Source: a virus. From it: 49,578 nt of DNA. The DNA lies in IMG/VR virus record IMGVR_UViG_3300045016_000121, positions 1-49,578 of that record. One strand, written 5' to 3'. The translations under genes were made by a program, and so were the position numbers. The notes below the pieces were generated by a model that made no database searches, had not been told where the DNA came from, and worked only from the letters and a program-made list of their open reading frames with translations. This document shows positions 1 to 8,275 of the stretch, one piece after another. Position 1 is the first letter of the stretch. The number at the start of each line of letters is the position of its first letter.

Positions 1-1107
1 GATGGAAAACTTAAAAAACTCTACCAATATACATATGATTACTCACAATTTAGGGATATATTAGATAAATCAGTAAAACCGAACAAAGAAATACAGCAAC
101 TAATTAAACCACCACTAAATTCTAAACCAGAAATCCTAGTTAGATTTTGTGCATGTGCGGGTTCTCGTTGGCCAGAAGCAGAACCAACCATAGCCAAAGA
201 CCCAGAATGGGCATATTATTACGCTCAAAACGTCTTACAAGGACGTTTCCCAGAAGCAGAACCAATCATAGCTAAAACTCCAGAATTGGCATATAAGTAT
301 ACTCGAGAAGTCTTGAAATGCCCTTGGCCAGAAGCAGAACCATGCATAGCCCAGGACCCAATGTATGCATATTATTATGCTAAAGACGTCTTAAAGGGAC
401 GTTTTCTCGAAGCAGAACCATACATAATTAAAGATCCAATGTTTGCATATTATTATGCCAAAGAAACCTTAAAAAGTCGTTTTCCTGAAGCAGAACCATA
501 TATAATCAAGGACCCACAATGGGCATATTATTACGCTAGTGATGTCTTGAAACGTCCCTGGCCAGAAGCAGAACCATATATAGTTAAAGACCCAGAATGG
601 GCATATGGTTATGCCGCAGATGTCTTGAAACGTCCCTGGCCAGAAGCAAAATCAATCATAATTCAGGATCCAGAGTGGGCATATGATTATGCTAAAGATG
701 TCTTGAAACGTCCCTGGCCAGAAGCAGAATCAATTATAATTCAAGACTCAATGTGGGCATACCGCTACGCTAATGATGTCTTGAAACGCCCTTGGCCGGA
801 AGCAGAATCAACCATAGCCAAGAACGCAATATGTGCATATCATTATGCTAGAAATGTCTTGAAACGTCCCTGGCCAGAAGCAGAACCAATCATAGCTCAA
901 GACCCGATGTATGCATATTGTTATGCCCGAGATGTTTTGGAACGTCCCTGGCCAGAAGCAGAACCATATATAGCCAAGAACACATTTTGGGCATGCAATT
1001 ATGCTAAAAATGTTTTGAGAGATCGTTTCTATGAGGCAGAACCATATATAGCTAAAAACCCAGGATATTGGGCACGTTATAAGCGATATTTTAACGTTGA
1101 AGGTTGA
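1..1107 (+). CDS. Repeat-array protein, copy A (5' truncated)
   Basis: The reading frame is open from the first base, so the start lies outside the window. The visible part begins in the conserved module (LYQYTYDYSQF, then IKPPLNSKPE) and continues into 11 full 26-residue repeats, the largest number of any copy here. A typical unit is WAYYYA-x-DVLK-RPWPEAEP-x-IAKDP. The gene ends with the family cap (GYWARYKRYFNVEG) and TGA. Near-identical units alternate between RPWPEAEP and GRFPEAEP types, and differences concentrate at the loop residues between units and around the aromatic triplet. Function is unknown. A short conserved linker of 13 bases separates it from copy B. Confidence 0.9.
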   Translation, partial: DGKLKKLYQYTYDYSQFRDILDKSVKPNKEIQQLIKPPLNSKPEILVRFCACAGSRWPEAEPTIAKDPEWAYYYAQNVLQGRFPEAEPIIAKTPELAYKYTREVLKCPWPEAEPCIAQDPMYAYYYAKDVLKGRFLEAEPYIIKDPMFAYYYAKETLKSRFPEAEPYIIKDPQWAYYYASDVLKRPWPEAEPYIVKDPEWAYGYAADVLKRPWPEAKSIIIQDPEWAYDYAKDVLKRPWPEAESIIIQDSMWAYRYANDVLKRPWPEAESTIAKNAICAYHYARNVLKRPWPEAEPIIAQDPMYAYCYARDVLERPWPEAEPYIAKNTFWACNYAKNVLRDRFYEAEPYIAKNPGYWARYKRYFNVEG

Positions 1108-1120
1108 TCAAACCTAATAT

Positions 1121-2530
1121 ATGAGACTCGCCTCCCTATACCTTGAAGCCATAAACTATACCTCCCACAAACCACAACTAGACTCACTATCAAAACAACT
1201 TGATAAAACTCCACAAGAAATAATCACCTTGATAGAACCCATCACGGATGCCGCAAGATATGTGGAATGGATACTTAGGCAACTCAAAACAAACACAATT
1301 AGGCTCCCAGAAGACGCAAACAGAGTTAAACAATTATTGGTGGATTTTGATCATTACAAATCCATAGGTTCAGCCGACATCAATAAGGACATAGGCTCCT
1401 ATAAAACAATCTACGACTTAGAGGCCGTGATCGATAAACTCAAAGGTGTAGATCTTAAAGGTCGGGCAGAAATACGCCAAGAATACCGGGAAGGAGCCCA
1501 ATGGGTCAAAGAAAGCTCAAACTACAAACTCCTCAAAATCACAACACCCGAGGCTGCCGCACACTATGCCCTAAATACTAAATGGTGCACAAGCGATGCA
1601 GAAACAGCAAAAGAATACCTTGAAGAAGGCCCACTCTACATAATCTTCAAAAAACAATCAAATGGAAAACTCGAAAAACTCTACCAATATACATATGATT
1701 ACTCACAATTTATGGATATATTAGATAACCCAGTAGAACCAGGTAAAGAAATACAGCGATTAATTAAACCACCACTAGATTCTAAACCAGAAGTCCTAAT
1801 TAAATTTTGTTTACTTGTGGGTTCTCGTTGGCCAGAAGCAGAGCCAATCATAGCCAAGACGGGATGGGCATATTTTTATACTCGAGATGTCTTGAAAGGT
1901 CGTTTTCCAGAGGCAGAACCATATATAGCCAAGGACCCACAATGGGCATATTATTACGCTAGAGGTGTTTTGGAATGTCCCTGGCCAGAAGCAGAACCAT
2001 ATATAATTAAAAACCCAGCATGGGCATATAATTACGCTCTGAATATTTTGAAACGCCGTTGGCTAGAAGCAGAACCAACCATAGCTAAAGATCCAGAATG
2101 GGCATACTATTACGCCCGAGATATCCTAAAAGGTCCTTTCCTAGAAGCAGAGCCATATATAACCAAGGGCCCAGGATGGGCATGTCGTTATGCTAGAGAT
2201 ATCTTGAAGCATCCTTGGTTAGAAGCAGAACCGCTTATAGCTCAAGACCCAGAATGGGCATGCCGTTATGCCGCAGGTGTCTTGAAACGCCGTTGGCCAG
2301 AAGCAGAACCATATATAATTCAAAACCCAGAATGGGCATATTGCTATGCTCGAGATGTCTTGGGGCATCCATGGCCAAAAGCAGAACCAATCATAGCCAA
2401 GCACCTATTTTGGGCATGCCATTATGCTAAAAATATCTTGAGAGATCGTTTCTACGAGGCAGAACCACTCATAGCCCAATATCCAGGATATTGGGTAGAT
2501 TATAAACGATATTTTAACATCGAAGGTTAA
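1121..2530 (+). CDS. Repeat-array protein, copy B (8 repeats)
   Basis: This 469-residue protein serves as the reference copy. Residues 1-11 are a leader-like MRLASLYLEAI. Residues 20-85 are helical, with IRLPED and a D-x-DHYK segment. Residues about 130-205 hold a module I recall from many phage hypothetical proteins: NTKWCTS at 152-158, GPLYIIF at 170-176 and QFMDILD at 196-202. From about residue 236 there are eight 26-residue helical repeats and a tyrosine-rich cap. The product looks like a soluble alpha-solenoid suited to binding a partner; no enzyme motif is seen. No Shine-Dalgarno sequence precedes the start. Instead the 13 bases TCAAACCTAATAT lie before the ATG, as in most other copies. 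Function unknown. Confidence 0.93.
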   Translation: MRLASLYLEAINYTSHKPQLDSLSKQLDKTPQEIITLIEPITDAARYVEWILRQLKTNTIRLPEDANRVKQLLVDFDHYKSIGSADINKDIGSYKTIYDLEAVIDKLKGVDLKGRAEIRQEYREGAQWVKESSNYKLLKITTPEAAAHYALNTKWCTSDAETAKEYLEEGPLYIIFKKQSNGKLEKLYQYTYDYSQFMDILDNPVEPGKEIQRLIKPPLDSKPEVLIKFCLLVGSRWPEAEPIIAKTGWAYFYTRDVLKGRFPEAEPYIAKDPQWAYYYARGVLECPWPEAEPYIIKNPAWAYNYALNILKRRWLEAEPTIAKDPEWAYYYARDILKGPFLEAEPYITKGPGWACRYARDILKHPWLEAEPLIAQDPEWACRYAAGVLKRRWPEAEPYIIQNPEWAYCYARDVLGHPWPKAEPIIAKHLFWACHYAKNILRDRFYEAEPLIAQYPGYWVDYKRYFNIEG

Positions 2531-2543
2531 TCAAACCTAATAT

Positions 2544-3956
2544 ATGAGACTCACCTCCCTATACCTCGAAGCCATAAACTATGCCTCACATAAGCCACAA
2601 CTAGACTCACTAGCCAAACAACTTAGCAAAACTCCACAAGAAATAATCACATTAATAGAACCCATCACGGATGCTGCAAGATATGTAGAATGGGTACTTA
2701 AACAACTCAAAACAAACACAATTAGACTCCCAGAAGACGCAAATAGGATTAAACAATTACTAATAGATTTTGACCATTACAAATCCATAGGTGCAGCCGA
2801 CATTAATAAAGACATAGGTTCACATAAAACAATCCACGACCTAGAGGCCGTGATCGATAAACTTAAAGGTATAGATCTCAAAGGTCGGGCAGAGACACGC
2901 CAAGAATACCGGGCAGGAACTCAATGGGTCAACGAAAGCCAAAACTACAAACTTCTCAAAATCACAACACCAGAGGCTGCCGCACACTACGGTTTAAACA
3001 CCAAATGGTGCACAAGCAATCCACAAACAGCAAAAACGTACCTTAAGGAAGGTCCACTCTACATAATCTTCCAAAAACAACCGGATGGAAGACTCGGGAA
3101 ACTTTACCAGTACACACATAACTACTCACAATTTATGGATATATTAGATGTCTCAGCAAAACCAGATAAAGAAATACAACAATTAATTAAACCACCACTA
3201 GATTCTAAACCAGAAGTCCTAATTAAATTTTGTTTACTTGTGGGTTCTCGTTGGTTAGAAGCAGAACCAATCATAGCCCAAGACCCAGGATGGGCGTATA
3301 ATTATGCTCAAAACGTCTTGAAAGGACGTTTCCCAGAAGCAGAACCATATATAGCTCAGGATCCACAATGGGCATATCATTACGCTAAAGGTATTTTGGG
3401 ACGTCCCTGGCCAGAAGCAGAACAATACATAATTCAAGACTCAGCGTGGGCATGCCGCTATGCTAGAGATGTTTTGAAACGTCCTTGGCCGGAAGCAGAA
3501 CCACATATAGCTAAAGATTCATACTGGGCATATCGTTATGCTTTAGATATTTTGAAACGTCCCTGGCCAGAAGTTGAACCAACCATAGCTAAAGAATCAC
3601 ACTTGGCATATTATTACGCTCGAAATGTCTTGAGACGCCCTTGGCCGGAAGCAGAACCAATTATAGCTCAAGAATCATTCTGGGCATACAGTTATGCCCT
3701 AAATGTTTTAAGACGCCCTTGGCCGGAAGCAGAACCAACCATAGCCAAGAACCCAGAATGGGCATATGGTTATGCTAAACATGTCTTAAAACGTCCCTGG
3801 CCAGAAGCAGAACCATACATAGCTCAAGACCTAAAATGGGCATATCGTTATGCTATGTATATCTTACGAAAACGTTTCCTTGTAGCAGAACCATACATAA
3901 TTAGAGACTCAGAATATTGGGTAGATTATAAACGACATTTCAAAATTAAAGGTTAA
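2544..3956 (+). CDS. Repeat-array protein, copy C (8 repeats)
   Basis: A 470-residue paralogue of copy B with the same N-terminal module (KWCTS, GPLYIIF, QFMDILD) and eight 26-residue repeats. Its repeats are mostly of the RPWPEAEP type and differ from copy B at the inter-repeat loops (KDSY, KESH, QESF), so the copies are not simply recent identical duplicates. The last unit is altered (KRFLVAEP). It is the third and last plus-strand copy and is followed within six bases by the DUF5662-like gene, whose upstream sequence (TCTAATATG) looks like a shortened version of the array linker. Function unknown. Confidence 0.93.
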   Translation: MRLTSLYLEAINYASHKPQLDSLAKQLSKTPQEIITLIEPITDAARYVEWVLKQLKTNTIRLPEDANRIKQLLIDFDHYKSIGAADINKDIGSHKTIHDLEAVIDKLKGIDLKGRAETRQEYRAGTQWVNESQNYKLLKITTPEAAAHYGLNTKWCTSNPQTAKTYLKEGPLYIIFQKQPDGRLGKLYQYTHNYSQFMDILDVSAKPDKEIQQLIKPPLDSKPEVLIKFCLLVGSRWLEAEPIIAQDPGWAYNYAQNVLKGRFPEAEPYIAQDPQWAYHYAKGILGRPWPEAEQYIIQDSAWACRYARDVLKRPWPEAEPHIAKDSYWAYRYALDILKRPWPEVEPTIAKESHLAYYYARNVLRRPWPEAEPIIAQESFWAYSYALNVLRRPWPEAEPTIAKNPEWAYGYAKHVLKRPWPEAEPYIAQDLKWAYRYAMYILRKRFLVAEPYIIRDSEYWVDYKRHFKIKG

Positions 3957-3962
3957 TCTAAT

Positions 3963-4502
3963 ATGAAGCTTACCCAATTATATGAAGAGAAATTAGATAA
4001 AAAAGAACAATTTTTCCATGCTAGGACTCGAAAACATATCAAATTGATTAAACAAGCAGCAAGACAAATAGTGGCAAAATATCCTGAACTTAAAAAATTA
4101 TTAATTCAAGTTGAAAGCCATGATGCTTCAAAATTCCAAGAGCCAGAATACACGCCATATTTAAGCTTAACTTGGAATAAATTTAAGGGGATTAAAGATA
4201 CTGACGCAAGATTTAATGCGGCGACTTTGCATCATATGACCACTAATTCGCACCATCCAGAGTGTCATTTGGATGACAAAGCTAAGGCTAATTTAGACCC
4301 CAAAGATAAATCGTTAAAATGCGTTGATGCCACTAAAATGCCAGACTTAGATATAGCCGAGATGGTGGCTGATTGGCAAGCAATGTCGGTTGAACTAAAG
4401 AAAAATACAGTTAAACAATGGTATGATTCGCAAAAAGATGTTAGATGGCATTTTTCAGATGAGCAAGATGCCTTGATAAATAAACTTATTGAAGTATTTT
4501 GA
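3963..4502 (+). CDS. DUF5662-like protein
   Basis: This 179-residue protein carries the features I associate with the phage/bacterial family DUF5662: H-x5-K/R-H-x2-L near residues 24-31, SHDASKF followed by PEYTPY, a TLHHMTTNSHHPE stretch, and an aspartate-rich segment ending in EMVADWQAMS. The spaced His and Asp residues suggest an HD-domain-like metal site, but no activity is established. Its first residues, MKLTQLYEEKL, resemble the MRLTSLYLEAI leader of the repeat-array proteins although the rest is unrelated. It is read from the same strand as copies A-C and probably co-transcribed. The family call is from memory of motifs. Confidence 0.65.
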   Translation: MKLTQLYEEKLDKKEQFFHARTRKHIKLIKQAARQIVAKYPELKKLLIQVESHDASKFQEPEYTPYLSLTWNKFKGIKDTDARFNAATLHHMTTNSHHPECHLDDKAKANLDPKDKSLKCVDATKMPDLDIAEMVADWQAMSVELKKNTVKQWYDSQKDVRWHFSDEQDALINKLIEVF

Positions 4503-4503
4503 T

Positions 4504-5265
4504 TTATTTTAACCTGCCGATTGGCGTGTTGAATTTTCGGATTGTCATGGCTGGTTTAACTAGATATGCGGGATTTGGGCTGATGACTTTTGGCGCTTCC
4601 TTGGGCATTTTCAAAGGTTCCTGAGCGCCGAATACTTTTTTAATGTGTGCTTTTCCGGCCGGGCCGGTCCAGTGCATTATCAATGCATCTGGTGAGTCGC
4701 CATCTAATCTTAAGCGATTAAATTGTTGCGGCATTTGTAAGACGCTATCGCCCCATTCTGAGACCATGTCGTTGAATATTTCCTGGTCACCACGTTTATT
4801 TGGTCGTCGGCACCTATCCGCCCATTTGCCAATTAAGGCGTGGCTTGATGGCCAAGCTCCTATGACCCCCGAATTTAATGGCGTTTCATTGACGCACCAC
4901 CTATTATGCTTGTCTGGGGCCATCGCTACTTTGCCATAGGTGATGAAATTAAATATTGGTTCAACATTGGCTCGTATTTCACAGTCAACGTCTATCCATA
5001 GGGCTATGTCTATCCCGGATTGAAAGATGGCGAATGGTTTCTTGAACCATCCGCGTATGTTTGATGGTATTCTCAAGCCTAGAACTGTGCCGCGTTTCTT
5101 GCACCATTCAACGTGGGATGGGTGTAGACCGAAATCCGCGAATATTATTGGGTATTTATTGTGTTTTATATAATTGCCATACCACCAATCAAGCATCCAT
5201 GCTTGTTCGGCATCCGCTCCAACAATTACTGCGCGTGTTGGATTTTTGATTTGCTGGTTTATCAT
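4504..5265 (-). CDS. GT-A-fold glycosyltransferase-like protein
   Basis: A 253-residue protein with the layout of a nucleotide-diphospho-sugar transferase: an N-terminal Rossmann-like strand (AVIVGADAE), a DxD-type metal motif in LWIDVDCE at about residues 90-97, NSGVIGAWP around 131-139, a D/E-rich GDQEIFND, and a C-terminal HWTGPAGK as in GT8-like enzymes. It would transfer a sugar from a nucleotide sugar; the acceptor (phage DNA, virion protein or host surface) is not shown. It is convergent with the DUF5662-like gene, with stop codons nearly touching, and heads toward 4.5 kb from a minus-strand run that begins near 6.2 kb. Confidence 0.7.
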   Translation of the reverse strand: MINQQIKNPTRAVIVGADAEQAWMLDWWYGNYIKHNKYPIIFADFGLHPSHVEWCKKRGTVLGLRIPSNIRGWFKKPFAIFQSGIDIALWIDVDCEIRANVEPIFNFITYGKVAMAPDKHNRWCVNETPLNSGVIGAWPSSHALIGKWADRCRRPNKRGDQEIFNDMVSEWGDSVLQMPQQFNRLRLDGDSPDALIMHWTGPAGKAHIKKVFGAQEPLKMPKEAPKVISPNPAYLVKPAMTIRKFNTPIGRLK

Positions 5266-5634
5266 TTAGATGTACCAAATGGGGCATTTTGCTTTTAGGT
5301 TTAACTGCATTATTGCATATGTCCCTGGTAATGCTGCGCGTACTGCTGTTGCATGCAATATTATTCCTCTTTTATTTTTAGGGGCGATGGGTGTCGTTAG
5401 TAGTAGTTTTATATTGCCATCTTTAATTATATATAGATTGCCGTCAACATCTATGCTGCTTATTACCCCAAACCATTTAGTCCTGGAGAACCAGCCATGC
5501 TTGATAATGACATCCCCTAATTTTGGGATATAGGTTTTGATATCCGCATATACTGCCAGGTCAGCCGTTATTTGTGTCGTCGGCTGGCTTCTGGGTAAGT
5601 TTTGAGGTGAAGGGGTCGAAGTAATATGTGCCAT
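5266..5634 (-). CDS. Hypothetical protein (122 aa)
   Basis: I do not recognise this protein. The first 22 residues are Pro/Ser/Thr/Gln-rich and look disordered. The rest alternates hydrophobic and charged residues as in a small beta-barrel (DVIIKHGWFSRTKWFGVI, DGNLYIIKDG). It abuts the glycosyltransferase gene (start of that gene at 5265) and its chosen start overlaps the end of the upstream gene by 74 bases, so translation may be coupled or the true start may lie downstream. A tiny SH3-like or OB-like fold would fit the pattern; this is a guess from hydrophobicity only. Confidence 0.6.
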   Translation of the reverse strand: MAHITSTPSPQNLPRSQPTTQITADLAVYADIKTYIPKLGDVIIKHGWFSRTKWFGVISSIDVDGNLYIIKDGNIKLLLTTPIAPKNKRGIILHATAVRAALPGTYAIMQLNLKAKCPIWYI

Positions 5635-6022
5635 CTGGTAACTCCCATTTTATTCGGAGGCCGTCCCGTTGCCCTCCGAGACGCCTCTTGATCAAATCAT
5701 CCAGCCACATATGTCCATCTATTCTGATGGGTGACGGAGTACCTTCCTTGAGCTTCGCTTGGGCTTCGACGCGCTTTTTTAATTTGTTAAAGCCTTCTAT
5801 AAGCATCGATTTAGGATCGCCTTGTATGTCAGTTTTCAAATTTATGTCGCGGCCATTCTCACCCTTGACGGCCATGACATATGTGCCACCAGGCTGGATT
5901 GCCATAAATTCCTTTAATACGCGCCGTAGTTCATGAATATCATGGACGACGACTTCGCTGACCTTAGGCGGGGTAGACCGAGAAGCACCCAAAGCATTGG
6001 TAAAAGATGGCTGTTCCACCAT
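5561..6022 (-). CDS. Hypothetical protein (153 aa)
   Basis: I do not recognise this protein. It has a low-complexity N-terminus (about 20 residues), a helical segment with VHDIHELRRVLKEFM, a central PGGTYVMAVKGENG strand-turn-strand, and a C-terminus that reads DGTYYFDPFTSKL. Codon use matches the neighbours and the frame is fully open, so it is likely a real gene. It overlaps the genes on both sides (59 bases upstream, 74 downstream), consistent with a compact minus-strand transcription unit. Confidence 0.65.
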   Translation of the reverse strand: MVEQPSFTNALGASRSTPPKVSEVVVHDIHELRRVLKEFMAIQPGGTYVMAVKGENGRDINLKTDIQGDPKSMLIEGFNKLKKRVEAQAKLKEGTPSPIRIDGHMWLDDLIKRRLGGQRDGLRIKWELPDGTYYFDPFTSKLTQKPADDTNNG

Positions 6023-6239
6023 TGGATCTCCTACTAATAGGTTTGCATGCTTTGCTGCATTTCGGGCATTGTCTTACGTTTGGCAATAACCTATTTGCAA
6101 CAAAGACAGGGGGTTTAGCCCCTACATTATTTACCGGCTGGACAACATGAACAGTCGGCTGCTTACTAGGTTTCTTTTGACAACCGCAGGCCATTTTAGG
6201 TCCGTTAGATATATTTGCTATTCTAGCTACCATACTCAT
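5964..6239 (-). CDS. Small zinc-ribbon protein
   Basis: A small protein with a CGC pair near the N-terminus and a C-terminal treble of cysteines: CPKCSKACK, then YQCFGC, which together look like a zinc ribbon. The frame is open further upstream (to 6362), but that region is the coding sequence of the divergent HNH gene. I therefore place the start at the ATG at 6239 (MSMVARI); the ATG at 6194 (MACGCQKK) is an alternative that would leave 58 bases for divergent promoters. Role unknown; such ribbons usually bind nucleic acid or protein. Confidence 0.55.
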   Translation of the reverse strand: MSMVARIANISNGPKMACGCQKKPSKQPTVHVVQPVNNVGAKPPVFVANRLLPNVRQCPKCSKACKPISRRSNGGTAIFYQCFGCFSVYPA

Positions 6240-6252
6240 AGGTAAATATTGT

Positions 6253-6654
6253 ATGGCTAAACGCAAACTATCACGAAGAATAGCTGACCCCATTTCAAAA
6301 TACTGGCGAACCAAAGCAGATAAAGCGTGGAGCGAGGTGGTTCGCAAGAACAATAAATGCACCGTATGTGGCAGCGACCAAAATCTCCAGGCCCATCACA
6401 TGATAAACAGGCATGTCCTTAAATATAGACACATGCCATTAAATGGCTTAAGCTTATGCCCGAGCTGCCACAAATTTAACCGCAAAATCTCTGGACATCA
6501 AGGACCACTGGGATTAGCTTGGGTATTGCAAACTAAACATCCGGATAGATGGAAGTGGCTGTGCGAACAATATGAAAACTGGGACAGCAATCTTAAACCA
6601 CTTAATTATAAGGAACGATATACTGAACTTATGAAAATTCTTGATGAATCGTAA
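6253..6654 (+). CDS. HNH endonuclease
   Basis: A 133-residue protein with the HNH core: CTVCGSDQNLQAHH (zinc CxxC then His-His), N at about residue 77 in LNGLSLCP, and CPSCHKFN closing the zinc site. Downstream helices (HPDRWKWLCEQYE) match small phage HNH proteins that act as free-standing homing or recombination-type nickases. It would cut or nick DNA using one metal ion. It stands alone on the plus strand between two minus-strand genes inside the cassette flanked by the facing repeat-protein arrays, which fits a mobile homing gene. An AGGT near the ATG is a weak ribosome-binding site. Confidence 0.8.
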   Translation: MAKRKLSRRIADPISKYWRTKADKAWSEVVRKNNKCTVCGSDQNLQAHHMINRHVLKYRHMPLNGLSLCPSCHKFNRKISGHQGPLGLAWVLQTKHPDRWKWLCEQYENWDSNLKPLNYKERYTELMKILDES

Positions 6655-6672
6655 TTCTACTTCGGTGACAAA

Positions 6673-6924
6673 TCATGCGTGCGTAATCACATAATATTGA
6701 TCTATGTGTGCAATGTGAAACCCAGAAACATCTTCCAATTCAAGATATGTCTTAAGAGTTGGGTATCCAGCAGTATTTGGGATCTGTGGATCGACATTAA
6801 CGCGTAATTCGGTGGTGCTATTCATACCTTCTAAGAGCGTCATCTGTTCTTTGGTTTTGACGGTCCCAGTGGTATTATGCACCTGGACTTGCACCATTGT
6901 TGCCACATGTATTGCCATGGCCAT
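6673..6924 (-). CDS. Hypothetical protein (83 aa)
   Basis: I do not recognise this protein. It reads as a small beta-rich protein: VATMVQVQVHNTTGTVKTKEQM, then ELRVNVDPQIPNTAGYPTLKTYLELEDV. There are no cysteines and no membrane segment. An AGGAATGG stretch just before the ATG may serve as ribosome-binding site. It is convergent with the HNH gene, with 18 bases between the stops. It lies between the cassette and the decayed repeat-protein remnant. Confidence 0.55.
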   Translation of the reverse strand: MAMAIHVATMVQVQVHNTTGTVKTKEQMTLLEGMNSTTELRVNVDPQIPNTAGYPTLKTYLELEDVSGFHIAHIDQYYVITHA

Positions 6925-7000
6925 TCCTCTTATTTATGTTTGCGACGAAGTAAACGTTGTTTATAATACGCCCAACATCATGGGTTTTGAGCCATGAGAA

Positions 7001-7097
7001 GGTTCTACCCAGGTGACTATTTCTTGTGGGGTTTTACCAAATTGTTTTGATAGTGAGTCTAGTTGTAGGTTTCGAGGTATATGGAAGTGAGTCTCAT
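7001..7097 (-). pseudogene. Remnant of an eighth repeat-array gene (N-terminus only)
   Basis: Read on the minus strand, this piece matches the first hundred or so bases of the array genes: ATG-AGACTCACTTCC (MRLTS), then ACTAGACTCACTATCAAAAC and CCCACAAGAAATAGT. About 20 bases encoding INYTSHK are missing, which shifts the frame and brings an in-frame TAG. The match stops at GTAGAACC (7001), after which the sequence is unrelated. The remnant's ATG overlaps the stop of copy D, so copy D reads into it. It marks the decayed outer end of the minus-strand array. Confidence 0.75.
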
Positions 7098-8275
7098 ATA
7101 GGTTTGATGTTAAAACGTCGTGTATAGGTTGCCCAACATGTTGAATCTTGAGCTATAGTTGGTTCTGCTTCTGGCCAGCGACGTCTTAAGACATCTAAGG
7201 CATAAAAATATGCCCATTGTGGATCCTTAGCTATAGTTGGTTCCGCTTCTGGCCAGGGACGTCCTAGGATATCTCGAGCATAAAAATATGCCCATCCTGG
7301 GGTCTCAGCTATGGCTGGTTCTGCTTCTGGCCAAGGACGTTTCAAAATATTTCGAGCATAATAGTATGCCCATCTCCGGTTTTTGGCTATATATAGTTCT
7401 GCTTCATGGAAACGATCTTTCAAGATATTTTGAGCATAATAGTATGCCCATTCTAGGTCTTGAGATATCGTTGATTCTGCTTTGAGAAAACGTCCTTTTA
7501 AAACGTCCTGAGCATAATAACACGCCCACTGTGGGTCTTGGGCTATAGTTGGTTCTATCTCTGGCCAACGAGAACCCACAAGCACACAGAATCTAGCTAA
7601 GATCTCTGGTTTGGAGTCTAGCGGTGGTTTGATTAATTGTTGTATTTCTTTATCTGGTTTTATTGATTTATCTAATATATCCATAAATTGTGAGTAATTA
7701 TGTGTGTATTGGTAGAGTTTTTTAAGTTTTCCGTTTGGTTGCTTTTTAAAGATTATATAGAGTGGGCCTTCTTTAAGATATATCTTTGCTGTTTTTGGGT
7801 TACTTGTACACCATTTAGTGTTTAAAGCATAGTGCGCGGCAGCCTCGGGTGTTGTGATTTTGAGGATTTTGCAGTTTGGGCTTTCTTTAACCCATTGGGT
7901 GCCTGCCCGGTATTCTTGGCGTGCCTCTGCTCGACCTTTAAGATCTATACCTTTGAGTTTATCGATCACAGCCTCTAGATCATGGATTATTTTGTAGGAC
8001 CCTATGTCTCTGTTGATGTTGATTGCACCCATGGATTTATAATGGTCAAAATCCATTAATAATTGTTTTATCCTGTCTGCGTCTTCCGGGAGTCTGATTG
8101 TGTTTGTTTTGAGTTGCCTAAGTATCCATTCTACATATCTTGCGGCATCCGTGATGGGTTCTACTAATGCGATTATTTCTTGTGGGGTTTTACCAAGTTG
8201 TTTTGATAGTGAGTCTAATTGTGGTTTGTGTGAGGTATAGTTTATGGCTTCGAGGTATAGGGAGGTGAGTCTCAT
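7094..8275 (-). CDS. Repeat-array protein, copy D (5 repeats)
   Basis: A 393-residue paralogue with the full N-terminal module but only five 26-residue repeats, so it is one of the shortest copies. Its repeats include diverged units (LKAESTISQDLE, HEAELYIAKNRR). The gene lacks the usual GGT-stop end: the frame runs through the former linker (coding NIKPI) and stops at a TGA that overlaps the ATG of the downstream remnant. The start overlaps the stop of copy E by four bases (ATGA), giving likely translational coupling. Confidence 0.9.
   Translation of the reverse strand: MRLTSLYLEAINYTSHKPQLDSLSKQLGKTPQEIIALVEPITDAARYVEWILRQLKTNTIRLPEDADRIKQLLMDFDHYKSMGAININRDIGSYKIIHDLEAVIDKLKGIDLKGRAEARQEYRAGTQWVKESPNCKILKITTPEAAAHYALNTKWCTSNPKTAKIYLKEGPLYIIFKKQPNGKLKKLYQYTHNYSQFMDILDKSIKPDKEIQQLIKPPLDSKPEILARFCVLVGSRWPEIEPTIAQDPQWACYYAQDVLKGRFLKAESTISQDLEWAYYYAQNILKDRFHEAELYIAKNRRWAYYYARNILKRPWPEAEPAIAETPGWAYFYARDILGRPWPEAEPTIAKDPQWAYFYALDVLRRRWPEAEPTIAQDSTCWATYTRRFNIKPI

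Noticed and set aside
160-1080. Regular 78-base DNA repeats resembling a CRISPR array
   Set aside because: The repeats are in frame, code for the 26-residue protein unit and lack unique spacers; no cas genes are nearby.
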